A stretch of 64,000 nt of DNA from positions 12,736,469 through 12,800,468 of the forward strand of contig NC_057790.1 of NCBI RefSeq assembly GCF_014905175.1. The letters are read 5' to 3'. Each line of letters starts with the position of its first letter. The stretch's first letter is position 1. Shown here piece after piece: positions 1 through 12,054 of the stretch. Made by a program: the position numbers and the translations under genes. The stretch comes from Aphidius gifuensis (lineage: Eukaryota; Arthropoda; Insecta; Hymenoptera; Braconidae). The notes under the pieces were generated by a model. It was not told the DNA's origin and did no database searches. It saw only the letters and a program-made list of their open reading frames with translations.

Positions 1-158
1 GGAATATTGCATAGAGAAATTCATCACTTTTTTCGTTGTTTCTGTTTCTAGTTTTTAGTCGGTATTACAGGGCGAAATTGCAAAACGAAAAAAAAATTTT
101 TATTAGAGGAATGCACCCAAGGCCAGAGATTTGAAAAAAATTCAACGATGACAATATT

Positions 159-622
159 AAAGCATGTGGCCACTAGCATAGTTTTTAGACCAAGTTCTAT
201 GCCATAGCACTTGTGTCACTATATCTCACTAGGAGTTTACTAGAAAATGGCCGCTGAGGACTATGCTGAAAAAAGGCTGCACGCAGCATTTTCAACATAG
301 AACCGCTAACTTCACACTAGTTTTTTTGGATACAGCCAACTCAAAAAAATACAACAACAATGGTTAGCGTTATTAATAAATTTGTTCGTTTATATTTACA
401 CATGTTTAGTACATATGTATAATGATTGACTGTCAAAATATCAAATTGTCAACAAATAAGAAAGGTTATATTTTTATTTATTTTTTATGTGTTTCTAAGC
501 AAGTTGATACAGCTGAAACAATTTCAAAAAACGATTAAAACGCCGCCCTAAAGCCGCCGAATTTCTCTATATCGCTATGGCATAGAACTTGGTCGAAAAA
601 CTATGCTAGTGGTCACAAGCCT
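159..622. mobile_element. MITE family A (GTGGCCACTAGCATAG ends), copy 1
   Basis: The left end at 161 reads GCATGTGGCCACTAGCATAG and the right end is its inverted counterpart (CTATGCTAGTGGTCACAAGC). The second inverted stretch, CTATGGCATAGAAC, repeats the subterminal motif. No coding capacity. The same family recurs at 621-2700, 3165-5089, 15640-15880 and, as a short deletion derivative, at 19115-19289. The superfamily is not clear from the ends alone. Confidence 0.75.
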
Positions 623-683
623 TATGCCATAGCACTTGTGTCACTATATATCACTAAAAATTTGCTAGAAAATGGCCGCTGAG

Positions 684-1556
684 CAGTGTTGGGTAGGTAT
701 GATACCGGTGTATCATACAGCAGTATGATACATCTCCATTATCAGACGCCATATATCATACATTAAAAGCGCCTCTTCATTTTACTTTTTAAACTATTTT
801 ACTGTCGCCATTTTGCCTATCCGCTATTATACACATAATTGGCGCCCAAAAACAATATGTCAACATCCAACATAATATGTAATCTCAAGAATTTATTAAT
901 ATTCATTAATAAATCAACTAACGAAAAATGATTGTGTGTATTTTATTCAAATAATCTCAAAAATTACAATAAAAAAAATGAAATAGACATGATATGTGGG
1001 CAAGGAGGGTTTTGACAAGTCTTGAGGAACATCATGAAATGCCCAGAAAAAAGATAGTTTCATTAGCTTGCAAAGAAAAAATAATAAATATAGTAATTAT
1101 GAGATTATAATCACACAGATAAATTAACATCACTCAATATTACAAATATATTTTCCCTGTCGTTCTTCATGAGAAACGTATTATATTAATCTGGGAGACC
1201 TATTTGCCCAGTTGACCTCTTTCATCATATTTGCATACTTGAATATATTCCAGGCGAACTCATGAGCCAATTTTTTAAAGAAGTCATAATATTAACTGTT
1301 AAATTCTTTTCTCGTTTAATGTTTTAATTCTAATAAATTTTTTATACACGTTGATGAATTTATTTATTATTTATCGTGTAATACAAAGGAAAAGTTTGAC
1401 AGCTGTGTACAGTGGTGTGAGTGAGAGTTTAATAAATCATTTAGTTCATTTTATAAAAAAAGAGGGTACTTTTAACTATCATACACTTTATGTAGTATGA
1501 TACGTATTATACGTATGATTGTATGATATCCCGAAAATCGTCGAATTACCCATCAC
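684..1556. mobile_element. hAT-like non-autonomous element, left member of a tandem pair
   Basis: Begins CAGTGTTGGGTAGGTA at 684 and ends ...TACCCATCAC at 1556, an imperfect inverted repeat of its start. Next to the ends are GATAC words that can pair (CCGGTGTATCATAC, GTATGATAC). With its neighbour it is bracketed by the 8-bp duplication CCGCTGAG (676-683 and 2502-2509), the TSD length of hAT elements. No transposase reading frame. Confidence 0.65.
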
Positions 1557-2501
1557 CAGTGTTGGGTAGGTAAGATACCATGTAAGATACTGTATCTTAC
1601 ATCATTGGTTTCATACATTGAGGTATCTTACACTGCGTTCCCAGCGCCTCCTATGATTTTTAAGTGGAACCTTCATGCCACAATTTTTTTTTATTCGATA
1701 AATACATGTCATTTATTCATTAAATAAATAAAAATCCCAAGAACAAGCAGTAGCAAAGGGAAAGATGGAGCTAAGGGATTCCAGTTGCTGAAGTGGGTAT
1801 AAGGAATTATTTTTTGAGCAACTATAATTCCTTAGCCACGCATCTTTTCCTTAGCTACTGCTTTTCCTTGGACATTTTTATTTATTTTATGAATAAAATA
1901 CATGTAAATTTGTTTTTTGAAAATACAAATGTCCAAGGAAAAGCAGTAGCTAAGGAAAAGATGTAGCTAAGGAATTAAGGTTGCCAAAGAATTATGTTTC
2001 AAGGAAATAATGTTGCTTAAAATATGATTCTTTGGCAACCTTAAAATTTCTTAGCTACATCTTTTCCTTAGCTACTGCTTTTCCTTGAACATTTTTATTT
2101 ATTTCAAATAAAATTACATGTATATTATTTATTTGATAAATAAAACTGTCCAAGGAAAAGCAGTAGCTAAGGAAAAGATGTAGCTAAGGAATTACAGTTG
2201 CCAAAAAAATTCTGTTTCAAGCAACATTACTTTCTTAAAGCATAATTGTTTGGCAACATTAATTTCCGAGCTACATCTTTTCTTAGCCACTGCTTCTCCT
2301 TGATATCTTATATATTTATTTAACAAATAAAATACATGTACCAACATATATCGAGCAATGACAGCTAATTGTCGAGTCGACAGTCGGTAAGAATGTTCAA
2401 AAATAGCGTCTCAGGTATCTTACAGTTTCTTACAGTATCTTACAGTATCTTACTGTAAGTGTAAGAAACCTCAAAAATCGACCCATTACTGCCCATCACT
2501 A
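1557..2501. mobile_element. hAT-like non-autonomous element, right member of a tandem pair
   Basis: Begins CAGTGTTGGGTAGGTAAGAT directly after the preceding element and ends CCCATCACTA at 2501. The subterminal words are GTAAGATAC and its complement. The core (about 1733-2300) is built of alternating inverted words such as AGCAGTAGCTAAGGAAAAG and their complements, and can fold on itself repeatedly. The same words occur at 2870-3160 and, more diverged, near 27200. Confidence 0.6.
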
Positions 2502-2869
2502 CCGCTGAGGACTATGTTGAAAAAATGCTGCACGCACCATTTTCAGCATAGAACTGCTAACTTCACACTAGTTTTTTTTGATACAGCCAACATTAAAACA
2601 ATACAACAACAATGGTTAGCGTTGTTAATAAATTTGTTTGTTTATATTTACACATGTATAGTACATATATATAATGATTGACTGTCAAAATATCAAATTT
2701 TCTATAGCGTGGAGACTGGGGACACCGCTTCATACCCACTCCATATGTGCGAGCACAAAATGTCGGACTAATAAAACCTCGGTGGCTTCACTCCAGTGTT
2801 GGGCTTTTTTGGTTTTTTGGAATATTATACGCATTTCGTAATAAATTTTAACCATATAATTTTTTTTGG

Positions 2870-3164
2870 CTCCATATTTTCCTTAGCTACTGTTTGTTCT
2901 TAGTCATTTATTTATTCAACAAATAAAATACATGTTATTCATTTTGAAAAAATAAAAATGTCCAAGGAAAAGCAGTAGCTAAGGAAAAGATGTAGCTAAG
3001 GAATTAATGTGGCCAGAAAAACTATGTTTTGAGCAACATTAATTCCTTAGCTACTGCTTTTCCTTGGACATTTTTTTTTTCAAAAAATAGAATTACATGT
3101 ATTTTATTCATTAAATAAATAAAAATCCCGAGGACAAGCAGTAGCTGAGGAAAAGATGTAACTG
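2870..3164. repeat. Inverted-word repeat (AGCTAAGGAAAAG type)
   Basis: Contains several copies of TTCCTTAGCTACTG and CAGTAGCTAAGGAA in both orientations, like the core of the hAT-like element at 1557-2501. A second CAGTGTTGGG start lies at about 2793, so this is probably a truncated relative. No gene. Confidence 0.5.
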
Positions 3165-3410
3165 AAGGCATGTGGCCACTAGCATAGTTTTTCGACCAAG
3201 TTCTATGCCATAGCACTTGTGTCACTATATCTAACTAGAAATTTACTAGAGAATGGCCGCCGAGGACTATGTTGAAAAAATGCTGCATGCAGCATTTTCA
3301 GCATAGAACCGCTAACTTCACACTAGTTTTTTTTGATACAGCCAACATTAAAAAAATACAACAAGAATGGTTAGCGTTGTTAATAAATTTGTTTGTTCAT
3401 ATTTACACAT

Positions 3411-4849
3411 AGGGTTACCATGCGTCCTGATTTAGCAGGACATGTCCTGATTATGATTGGCTTGTCCTGATACGGTCCTGATTTGTCAAATGTCCTGATT
3501 GTTGAGACTTGTTCACAATTTTTAAAATTTTTTTTTTATTATAATTTTTTTTTTTAATAAATATAGTATAGAATTTATCATTTACGCTAACTATGATAGA
3601 CTCTTGAATACCTCTAATTATTGAAATTAAAATGGCGTGCAGAATATGTACCTCGTCCTATCGAGTATAGAGGGCCTGATGCAAAATTTCTATAGCGTAG
3701 GCAACCCTCCTTTTATTTTTGTAAATTTTGTGGCTTGCCACTTAATTTCTTTAGCTAAATTAATTTTTTAAAAATGAATAAGTAATCCACATCCTTCCCT
3801 TAGCCATTTTTCCTACAGCTTATAATTTGTTTAAATAAATAAAAAGCTATTAACAAATGGCTAAAGAAAGGATGTGGCTTGCCAGTTAATTTTTTTAGCT
3901 AAATTGATTCTTCAAAAATTAATTGGTAAGCAACATCCTTTCCTTAGCCATTTTTTCTATAGCTTTCAATTTCCCTGGTAGAAATAATTTATCCGGATTT
4001 TTTCCGGATTTCTCCGAATTTTCTACGCAACTCACAATTGAGACTACCGGAGATATTAATCCGGAATTTATTCGGATTTTCTCCGGATTTTCTTGGAAGA
4101 AAATTCGATTTTTATATTTCGGATGTAAACTTTTATTTCTGGTTCTTTTATTGATTTTTCTATTTTTTTTGTTGGTTTTTGTTAAGCGAAAATTCCGGAA
4201 AAAATCCGGAGATATTATGAAAATAGTCTGGAGATTACTCTGTAAATATCTCTGGAAGTCTCAATTACGTCGAAATCCGGAGAGATTTTTTCCACCAGGG
4301 TTGTTTAAATAGATAAAAGGCTATTGACAATTAATTGGTAAGCAACATCTATTTCTTAGCTATTTTTCCTATAGCTTTTAATTTGTTTGAATAAATAAAA
4401 AGATATATTGTCAAGTTGCTAAGAAAAGGATGTAGCTCGCTAATTATTTTCTTTAGCCAAATTAATTCTTCAAAAATTAATTGGTAAGCAACTTCCTTCC
4501 TTAGCCATTTTTCTCATAGCTTTCAGTTTGTTTAAATAATTATTAATTTAACAACTTAAAAGCTATAACAAAAAAGCCTAACGAAAGGATTTCGCTTACC
4601 AATTAATTTTTGATGAATCAATTTAGACAAAGAAATTAACTACTGTAAAAAATTTTTCTATCGTTTGTGTAATTTTGATGAATAATTATTGAATAATTAA
4701 AAGAAAACAAATGAATAAATAACATATAATCAAAATAAATGAATTGTTATAATTATCTACTTAAAACATAAATTTATAGGTGGAGGGGGTAAAATTTTGG
4801 AGTGGGAGGAAAATGTCCTGATTTGGCTTTTTCGAGATATGGTAACCCT
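3411..4849. mobile_element. AGGGTTACCA-ended TIR element with 10-bp TSD, left copy
   Basis: Ends AGGGTTACCATGCGTCC and (inverted) ATATGGTAACCCT. It is flanked by a perfect 10-bp duplication, ATTTACACAT, at 3401-3410 and 4850-4859. Unfilled copies of family A carry this decamer once. The TSD length fits Mutator-like elements. The core carries CCTGATT words and AT-rich inverted words (TTAGCCATTTTTCC). It hosts a CCCTGG element at 3973-4300 and has an inverted copy at 15880-18117. Confidence 0.75.
3973..4300. mobile_element. CCCTGG-family MITE with TCCGGATTT array, left copy
   Basis: Ends CCCTGGTAGAAATAAT and (inverted) TTTTTTCCACCAGGG. The 2-bp TSD is TT: the uninterrupted motif CAATTTGTTTAAAT occurs nearby. 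The 328-bp core is mostly TCCGGATTT and CTCCGGA words that alternate in orientation. A reading frame of 129 codons spans it but follows the repeat words, so I do not regard it as a gene. Confidence 0.8.
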
Positions 4850-5288
4850 ATTTACACATGTATAGTACATATATATAATGATTAACTGTCAAAATATCAA
4901 ATTGTCAACAAATAAGAAAGCTTATATTTTTATTTATTTTTTATGTGTTTCTAAGCAAGTTGATACAGCTGAAACAATTTCAAGAAACGATTAAAACGCC
5001 GCCCTATAGCCGTTATGTGTGAACTTTTTCTTCCATAGTACTATGGCATAGAACGTGGTCGAAAAAATATGCTAGTGGCCACAAGCCTTAATGGTCACCC
5101 GCCCACAGGTAAGCCAGTTAAAAAAAACGATTTTTAAACAACGTTAAAAATAGAAGGCGAGCTTGATTTTTTTTTTTTTTTAATGTATTTCAAGTATAAA
5201 AAAAAAATTTCTACCAAAAAAAAAATTGTTAAACTCTGTAAACCCCACTCATATTATAAACCTCGTGGAGGACCTTTTGTTTCTACTG

Positions 5289-5438
5289 CACCCGTATTCA
5301 GAGGATGTTCTCATTAGGGCTTTTTTTTTCCGATGGCGGCGCTTGTGAACTTTTTATATAGATTTTACATAGAAAAGCTTCACAAGCGCCACTATCGGAA
5401 AAAAACGCCCTAATGAGAACATCCTCTGAATACGGGTG
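5289..5438. mobile_element. 150-bp MITE with CACCCGTATTCAGAGG ends
   Basis: Near-perfect palindrome with ends CACCCGTATTCAGAGG and CCTCTGAATACGGGTG, flanked by CTG on both sides. The empty site exists in the inverted right arm near 15440 (CATTCCAGTAGAAAC read on the plus strand), which proves a recent insertion with a 3-bp TSD. A partial, diverged relative lies at about 18660-18735 and a more distant one at 28649-28812. Confidence 0.8.
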
Positions 5439-5504
5439 CTGGAATGACTTCTAAATTCAATATCAAATCACTAGGTGATGCATCATGATATCAAAGTTGA
5501 ATTA

Positions 5505-5734
5505 CCCTAACAGAACTTCTCAACCGTGAATAAACCAGAAATAAAGGTTAATTACGGTTGAAAGTTGCACAAATCAAACCCAAATTGAACAGGCAACCCT
5601 AATTGAACTGAGAATAAACCGAAAACAAACCCGGCGAAAAATCGATTTTGTTCCAAAGGTTTGAATTTGGTTAATCCAACTGAGTTCAAATCAAATAGAT
5701 TACTCGACCAAATTTGAACACTTTTAAAAACTGT
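5505..5734. mobile_element. CCCTAACAG-family element, truncated left-arm copy
   Basis: Starts CCCTAACAGAACTTCTCAACC at 5505 and matches the element at 13457-15377 in inverted orientation, but stops about 20 bp short of the other terminus. Reading frames here (AACCGGTTTATTC-type words) are repeat-derived. Confidence 0.6.
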
Positions 5735-6458
5735 TTGTTCAGCGAGTGCCAATTAAACTTCATCTCCATCATACATTGTCCACGTCAAAAAAGGCATCAA
5801 CTCACTACGAGTACGTTCAGCACCAAGTGCCAAGGCAATCGTTGAAAGTTTTTCGATTGAATTAAATCGCAGCTATAAAATGAAAATATATTTATTAATT
5901 GAAATAAAATAAATTCTTTATCATATTTACATTTTAAACAATCGTTTCAAAAAATTGTCGATCAACTGATATGATGAAATTAATCAAAAAAAACCCCCGT
6001 AGTTGTAACCTCACTGTTACAAATACTTGCTGACTAAGATCAAGCTGTTTTTTTTTTTCAAACTTTGGTACTATTGTCAAAAATAATAATTATTGTACTT
6101 ACTAGTAAATTTTCTTTTTATGATTCATCTATCAAAACTGCAATTGGATAAAGGCTGTCGTTGGTTGATGAGTCGGCTGCTGCCATTATTTCCTCAACCA
6201 CAAATTTTACCCAAGCGAAATTTATAAGCCTCGGGCACAATATTGCTTTTTTTATTATTTTATCTGTTTATTTATATGATTTTCCATTGCCTTATACACT
6301 AGGGCACAACACTCTAACTTTTTTCTTTTTACAAGATAATGTATAAAAACAGTCTACGTTGCTTCCATCGATTAATAGGGGCTTTCGGCTTGCGGCTCGG
6401 AGCGCTAGTTTCGGTTACACCGTTCAGGGTGAACATCCGAAAAATAAAGTCTCTTTAC
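5735..6458. other. No gene seen
   Basis: AT-rich unique-looking sequence between the left arm and the CAGGGTTGCC element. It holds only short reading frames without recognisable domains. No RNA gene or clear repeat. Confidence 0.5.
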
Positions 6459-8124
6459 AGGGTTGCCAGACAGTCTAAAAGAGAAGTCTGGAGGGGGCTG
6501 AGCAAAAGTCTGTATTTATCTGGATGGCTTAGAAAAAATTAAAAACCCTACCATTTTATTAAATTTTTTATAGCGTAAAACACGGAATATACCTATTAGC
6601 AATTAATATATTTTTTTTTACATATTAATAAATATCTTTGAAAAATTAATAGGAGAAAATTTTGCACTAATAGGCATGGTAGAAATATATATTTTTACCA
6701 TTTATCATTTATTAATATGTAAAAAAAAATATATTAATTTTTTTTTTTAACATTAATATTAATATCGATACTTAATATTGAATATAGGTATTTCTCCCAC
6801 TTTTTTTTTTTCTCATACTTGACGCGAGGCACTACCGTGCCTCTTGATATAGTCCACATAATAAAGTAGATAAGGTTAATAAAGAAGAATCATACATATA
6901 TTATAGCTATCCTAGATTGAAAATTTAAATGAATATATTGGTTGTAATCAGTTAGCCAACAATTGACGGGCCGACATAAAACTAATGATTGTAATCGATT
7001 GTAATCGATTTGTACTTTAATGTAATGTATTTGTAATTATTTGTAACCCCCCTCATTAATTGTAATTAATTAATTAAAATTCTATGTTGCATAAGGACAA
7101 ATTATAAGGAACAGCTGTAAAAATTAATTTATGATTGTATTTTATAGGAAATCATTTGAACATTCCAAATATATATTTGTAATGTTTGTCCGAGGTCAAC
7201 TTTTTTTTTCAATTAATTAAATAAACATTCAATATTAATTGCCTAATAAAAGTTGTACGGCGCATGCGCGTAGATTTTTTTTTCTATATAGTGTATCAAT
7301 TGAGATGACAGCTGTAAAAGATGACGGCGGATGTTTATTTACAATAAAAAATTTTCAACAACAAACAGCAATTTACTAAAACAATTTAAACATTATATTG
7401 TTAGAGTAAATTTTAAGCTGTTGTTGTTTTTGTTGAACATTTTATTGTAAATAAACATCCGCCGCCATCTTTTGCAGCTATCTGAAAAATACCCTCTCGC
7501 ATGCGCCGTTGCTTTTAATTAGGCAATTAATATTAAATGTTTATTTAATTAATAAAAAAGTTGACCTCGGACAAACATTACAAATATTTATTTGAATGTA
7601 CAAATGATTTCCATAAAATACAATCATAAATTATTCACTGTTGTCGGCTAAGTATAAAACACAATAATTAATTACAATTAATGGGGGTTACAAATAACAA
7701 CAAATACATTACATTGAAGTACAAATCGATTACAATTACAATCATGGACGGCAATAACTGATTACGAATATATTATATATTATAAAATTTCAATTCAAAA
7801 TCAACCTTTGAAATTTTTAGATACCATATGAATAATAAAATATGGTTTTCGACAAAAAATTTCTGCTCATTTAATATCCCGCCACAAACATGGAAACCAT
7901 AATAATATGATTGTGATTGGTCCAAATTAATTTGTAGGTAATTTTTAGTTATTATCTTTTATCGGTATCTGTAAAAGTTTAGCGAAAGATTAAAATATAA
8001 ATGAATAAAATGAAAAATCTAAAAAATCTAAAAAATCTGGAAAAAAATGATACAGAATCTGGATTCTGGACAGCCACTAAAATGTCTGGAAGAATCCAGA
8101 CAATTCTGGACGTCTGGCAACCCT
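6459..8124. mobile_element. AGGGTTGCCAGAC-ended TIR element with 9-10 bp TSD
   Basis: Ends AGGGTTGCCAGACAGTCT and (inverted) GACGTCTGGCAACCCT. The flanks are GTCTCTTTAC and GTCTCTTTAA, a 9-bp duplication with a tenth near-match, as in Mutator-like elements and the AGGGTTACCA family here. Subterminal CTGGA/TCCAGA words recur. A long palindrome occupies the centre. No transposase. Confidence 0.7.
6940..7770. repeat. Long palindrome nested in the AGGGTTGCC element
   Basis: Two arms of about 400 bp face each other around 7400. Paired landmarks are GTCCGAGGTCAACTT and AAGTTGACCTCGGAC, GCGCATGCGC and GCATGCGCCG, and ATGTTTATTTACAATAAA and its complement near the centre. The outer landmarks are TGTAATCAGTTAGCC and GGCAATAACTGATTACGA. 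It is probably a separate foldback-type or MITE insertion with long TIRs. Confidence 0.65.
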
Positions 8125-9965
8125 GTCTCTTTAAGCTCATTTAGTCCGTAATAGGGGTATTGAATGTCGGTAAATATCCAGTTGGCACTATGTCCGACTT
8201 GAATACTTTACGTAAATCGACTTTTCCTAGTTACATATTAAAATATTTTGCTTTTATCCGATATAATATTATGCCACAAGATGAATGATAAATAAGATAT
8301 ATTTATTATGTTTAAGAGTTATAATTTTCGATGATATATTTTTTTTTATTTTCTCATATTTTGTAATAATAAATTTATGACACTATGTATTTCTATTAAT
8401 TAGCATATTTTAATTTTTTAATTTTTTAAATTCATGTTATTACGATATTTATCATAATATATGAGTCACCTTTTAACGAAAAATAATGTTCAATAATTAT
8501 ACCGAATACGATAAAAATCACTAGTAATTTTTTACGAGTTTGTGTCTATTCATCGTCTGAAAAAAAATCCGTCTTATATTTATATGTAGAAATAGATTAC
8601 AGACAACAAATAATCAACGGTAAAATCTATCGTAAAAAAATTGGTTCATCTATATACATAGAGTACTCTTATTATCAAATTCCGCTAGTACGAATGAGCC
8701 AAAAACGATTTTAATCAAATGTATATATAGCTAATTCTACTTTTCTATATTAAAATTATTGTCCGTTTGATTGATATAGCCGAATAATAATCTATGTATA
8801 TTATTTTACAACCTCTTTCTGTTTTCAGATTCAATCAGCTAAGCCGATCAATAGCTTTCTGAAGTTGTATCTTTATTGTCTAATCATATATTCATTTGTT
8901 CTATATTTTTCGCAATGTATTTTCTCCGTTCGAATATATTAACCATTATAGAGTTTCTGAAATTTAATAAAACTCTAGTGATGATTCCATCATAATTATG
9001 TAACACTAGATTTTTACAATGCTCAGATTTGCATTTGTTATTAAAACGAAATACTAGAAATCCTGATTCATCCGCAAAATTAATGGATAAATAGGGCCCT
9101 GTTTTACTAACTCTTTTGGCAAAAGATGGCGACACCATTCAAATTTATTTAAAATTTATAGACATAACCTCAAAATATGTTGTCAAAATACATACATCAA
9201 TGTTGTTATTGTTGTTGTTGTTTTTTTTTTTTTTATAGTTACATCATTTATAACATCAAAAATTTTTTATTTACAATTCAAGGCTATGTATAATAATAAT
9301 AACAACAACAACAATAATAATAATAATAATAATCGTAAAAAAACTGTACACCTAAAATTTCTGCCTTATCGACGGTATTTTTTGGGTGATAAATTATACG
9401 GCGGATGAATCAGGATTTCACATTTTGGATTTTGTAGAGAACCGTTTAATTAAAAACCATTATTCACATAGTTGTATTAACGTTGCATGCACACAAGCGG
9501 TCAATAATCTGATTATATTATTTTCACTTTTGACTATTGTTTATTCTTAAGATTGAAAACTTTAACGACTCAGGGTGACAGATGATTTTCACTGTCGTAT
9601 GACTATGAAATTGGTGTAACAATACAGTAGGCCTAAGGTACAATTATACGATGCTTGAAAAGTTCCATAGCATTTTTATAGAATTGTTTATTCGGATTAA
9701 CTTTTTTTGATTGTGCACAAAAATAACAGCTTCCTATTTTCGAAAATTGGTGTAGAAATAGAATATTAATTTTATTGAAACAATATTTGCGGACACATAA
9801 CTATTTGGTTGTTAAGTGCAAATTCAGAATTCTATTTTATTATCGTTTATAAAGTGGCATTTAATTCTTTATCAATATTTATTAAAATGATAAAAAGTTG
9901 TAGAATAAAATTCGCTTTTATCACCAACTCGTATTAAGAGAATCAAAAGTTTAGTGTGATAATAT
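8125..9965. other. No gene seen; microsatellites
   Basis: AT-rich sequence with TTG/AAC and TAA microsatellites around 9200-9330. An 84-codon minus-strand frame at 9138-8884 has an ATG start but no domain I recognise and no coding neighbours, so I do not call it. Confidence 0.45.
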
Positions 9966-11543
9966 CCCGGGAAAAACGGTTTGTATACAACCATATACAA
10001 TCATATACAACCATATATGATTGTATACAAACTCATACAGTTGTATATCGCCATTTTCTGTATACAAATTTATAAAGTTGTATACAGTTGTATACAACCA
10101 TATATGGAATTTATAGATCAAATTCAAGAATGGTTGTATACAAACATAGATAGTTGTATACAAACATAGATAGTTGTATACAAGTTTATATGCCGTGACT
10201 TTCAAAAATTTATTAATATCATAAAAAAAAAAAAATTTATAATTATTTAAACAATTTAATCTTTTTGTTTATATATTTAATGATTTATTTGACCGAAAAA
10301 ATTACACCATAAAAATACTTGACTTTACCGGGACTTGAACACGGTATCTTCTAGTTGAAACTCCAGAGCCTTACTTACCTAACCACGGCAGCTACAATTG
10401 AAAATTAGGAAAATTTGTTCTACTCAAATATTCATTATAATCATAGCAATCCAAGGATCAACTAACACTCGGCCGATATATGAATTTCATTTGTTTCGTA
10501 TACCCCGGAATGTATTGTCATAATTTATGAAAAAAATTTTTTATCCCTGAAATTTTCGTTTCGTAAAAAAAATAAGTAGCTGTTATATATAATTAAACAA
10601 ACACCCTTCCAATATTAAATACATAATAGCGGTTCTTAATATATTTTTATATATACATGGAAAGAATGAAAAAAAATCAGCCTTAGTGACCCGAATAAAA
10701 ATCGATGAATGGCAAGTCATAGGTTGGTCAGTCTTCAATGTGCTACTGAGTTGTAAAATTGTATATAATTTTAAAAATGTCCATATATGTTTGTATATAT
10801 AACCATATATAATTGTATACAAGATAAATGAAGTAAGCTACCAAGTTGTATAGTTGTATATGATTTTATAAATTTATATATAAACATATATAAATATATG
10901 CAGTTGTATATGTCCATATATGTTTGTATATAACCATATATGATTGTATACAAGATTAATAAACTAAGCTACCAAGTTGTATGGTTGTATATGATTGTAT
11001 ATAGTTGTACATAGTTGTATATGATTGTATATGGTTGTATATAGTTGTATATGGTTGTATATGATTGTATATGGTTGTATATAGTTGTATATGGTTGTAT
11101 ATAGTTGTATATGGTTGTATATAGTTGTATATGGTTGTATATGGTTGTATATAGTTGTATATAGTTGTATATGGTTGTATATAGTTGTATATTGTTGTAT
11201 ACAAACAGTTTATACCTCATATACAAGTTTATATAGTTGTATAAACTTATATACAAGTTTATATGATTGTGTAAACTTATATACAAGTTTATATGATTGT
11301 ATAAACTTATATACAAGTTTATATGATTGTATAAACTTATATACAACTGTATAAGGTTGTATACAAAGTCACTAAAATAATCAACTTTCCATATACATCT
11401 ATATACGATTGTATATGTTTGTATATGTTTGTATATGATTGTATATGGTTGTATATGGTTGTATATGGTTGTATATGGTTGTATATGGTTGTATATGGTT
11501 GTATATGGTTGTATATGGTTGTATACAAACCGTTTTTCCCGGG
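9966..11543. mobile_element. CCCGGGAAAAACGG-ended element with 10-bp periodic arrays
   Basis: Exact terminal inverted repeat CCCGGGAAAAACGGTTTG with AT on both sides (2-bp TSD). Behind each end is an array of a 10-bp word, TATATGGTTG or its inverse ATACAACCAT. The left array covers about 9978-10190 and the right one 10755-11535, with the variants TATATAGTTG and TATATGATTG. The middle (10195-10750) is non-repetitive and holds a tRNA-like unit. Array reading frames (TTIYNHIQPY-type) are repeat translations, not proteins. Confidence 0.8.
10322..10394 (-). pseudogene. tRNA-Glu-like sequence (degenerate)
   Basis: Read on the minus strand it contains a D-arm-like GTGGTTAGG, an anticodon arm around TTC (TCTGG...CTAGA stem, one-nucleotide-long loop) and a T-arm-like GTTCAAGTCCCGG. 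The acceptor stem does not pair convincingly and the anticodon loop is one base too long. It is more likely a tRNA-derived pseudogene or SINE head than a working tRNA. It sits inside the CCCGGG element. Confidence 0.45.
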
Positions 11544-12054
11544 ATCATATATTTTCCAAATATATGAACAAAAAAAAATTATACTTTTATCTAATAATAT
11601 TTTTAGTAAATATTATCAACTCACATGAAACATAATTTTTTTTTAGTAGAATTCAGTAAACGGCAAAAAAATGTTTATCATTTTCAATATAATGCAAACA
11701 ACAATATTCGAAATCTCTAAATTCGTCCTAATCTAATTTATGAATGATAATTATAAACGTTAATTAATAATTTCTATTTTTAAGAGTTCGGCCCAACTTA
11801 AGAAAAGTTCATTTACGAAGCTTACACTTCAGAATTTGGAAAGATCCGCTAGTCGGCTAGACCAACTTGTCGGCAACTTGTTCTAGCTCACAATAGATGG
11901 AATCGCAATACTATGTCAGAAAGACTTTTTCATTTACGGTGTTTTCTGATTCCCGAGGATTGAGACATGGCGCTGCAGGCCGCAAGCCGGGCTTTCTTTG
12001 AAGGCGGACTATGTACTGCTCACCGTACTGCTCACCGTCACTACTCTTATATAT
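11544..12054. other. No gene seen
   Basis: Mixed sequence with a GC-richer patch (about 11950-12000). No coding frame, RNA gene or bounded repeat found. Confidence 0.4.

Larger units (their letters stand above)
621..2700. mobile_element. MITE family A, copy 2, split by two hAT-like insertions
   Basis: Starts inside the left subterminal region (ATGCCATAGCACTTGTG), runs to the CCGCTGAG at 676-683, and resumes with the same CCGCTGAG at 2502-2509. The sequence across the join matches the uninterrupted copy at about 240-300. The copy lacks its own right end: the similarity stops near 2700, where unrelated sequence begins. Confidence 0.65.
3165..5089. mobile_element. MITE family A, copy 3, split by a nested TIR element
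   Basis: The left end AAGGCATGTGGCCACTAGC at 3165 is the inverse of the right end GCTAGTGGCCACAAGCCTTA at 5071-5090. The copy is interrupted at 3411-4849 by an AGGGTTACCAT element. Excising that insertion and one copy of its 10-bp duplication restores the internal sequence seen in copies 1 and 2. Confidence 0.75.
3411..5734. repeat. Left arm of a large inverted duplication
   Basis: Matches the reverse complement of 13478-18117 nearly throughout, including the AGGGTTACCA element, part of MITE family A, and the unique stretch 5095-5734. Differences are discrete insertions: this arm has the 150-bp element at 5289-5438, and the other arm has insertions at 13703-15368 and 17209-18012. The outer boundary (3411) is exactly the end of the AGGGTTACCA element. 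The inner boundary lies inside a CCCTAACAG element. Confidence 0.85.

Noticed and set aside
3923..4312. 129-codon frame, repeated inverted at 16503-16799, suggesting a conserved protein
   Set aside because: The frame coincides with the TCCGGATTT array of the CCCTGG MITE, and its two copies are simply the two arms of the inverted duplication.
10956..11354. Reading frames on both strands encoding YNYIQPYTTIYN-type repeat proteins
   Set aside because: They follow the 10-bp array in three frames and both strands. This is what any stop-free tandem word gives, and no start or splice context supports expression.
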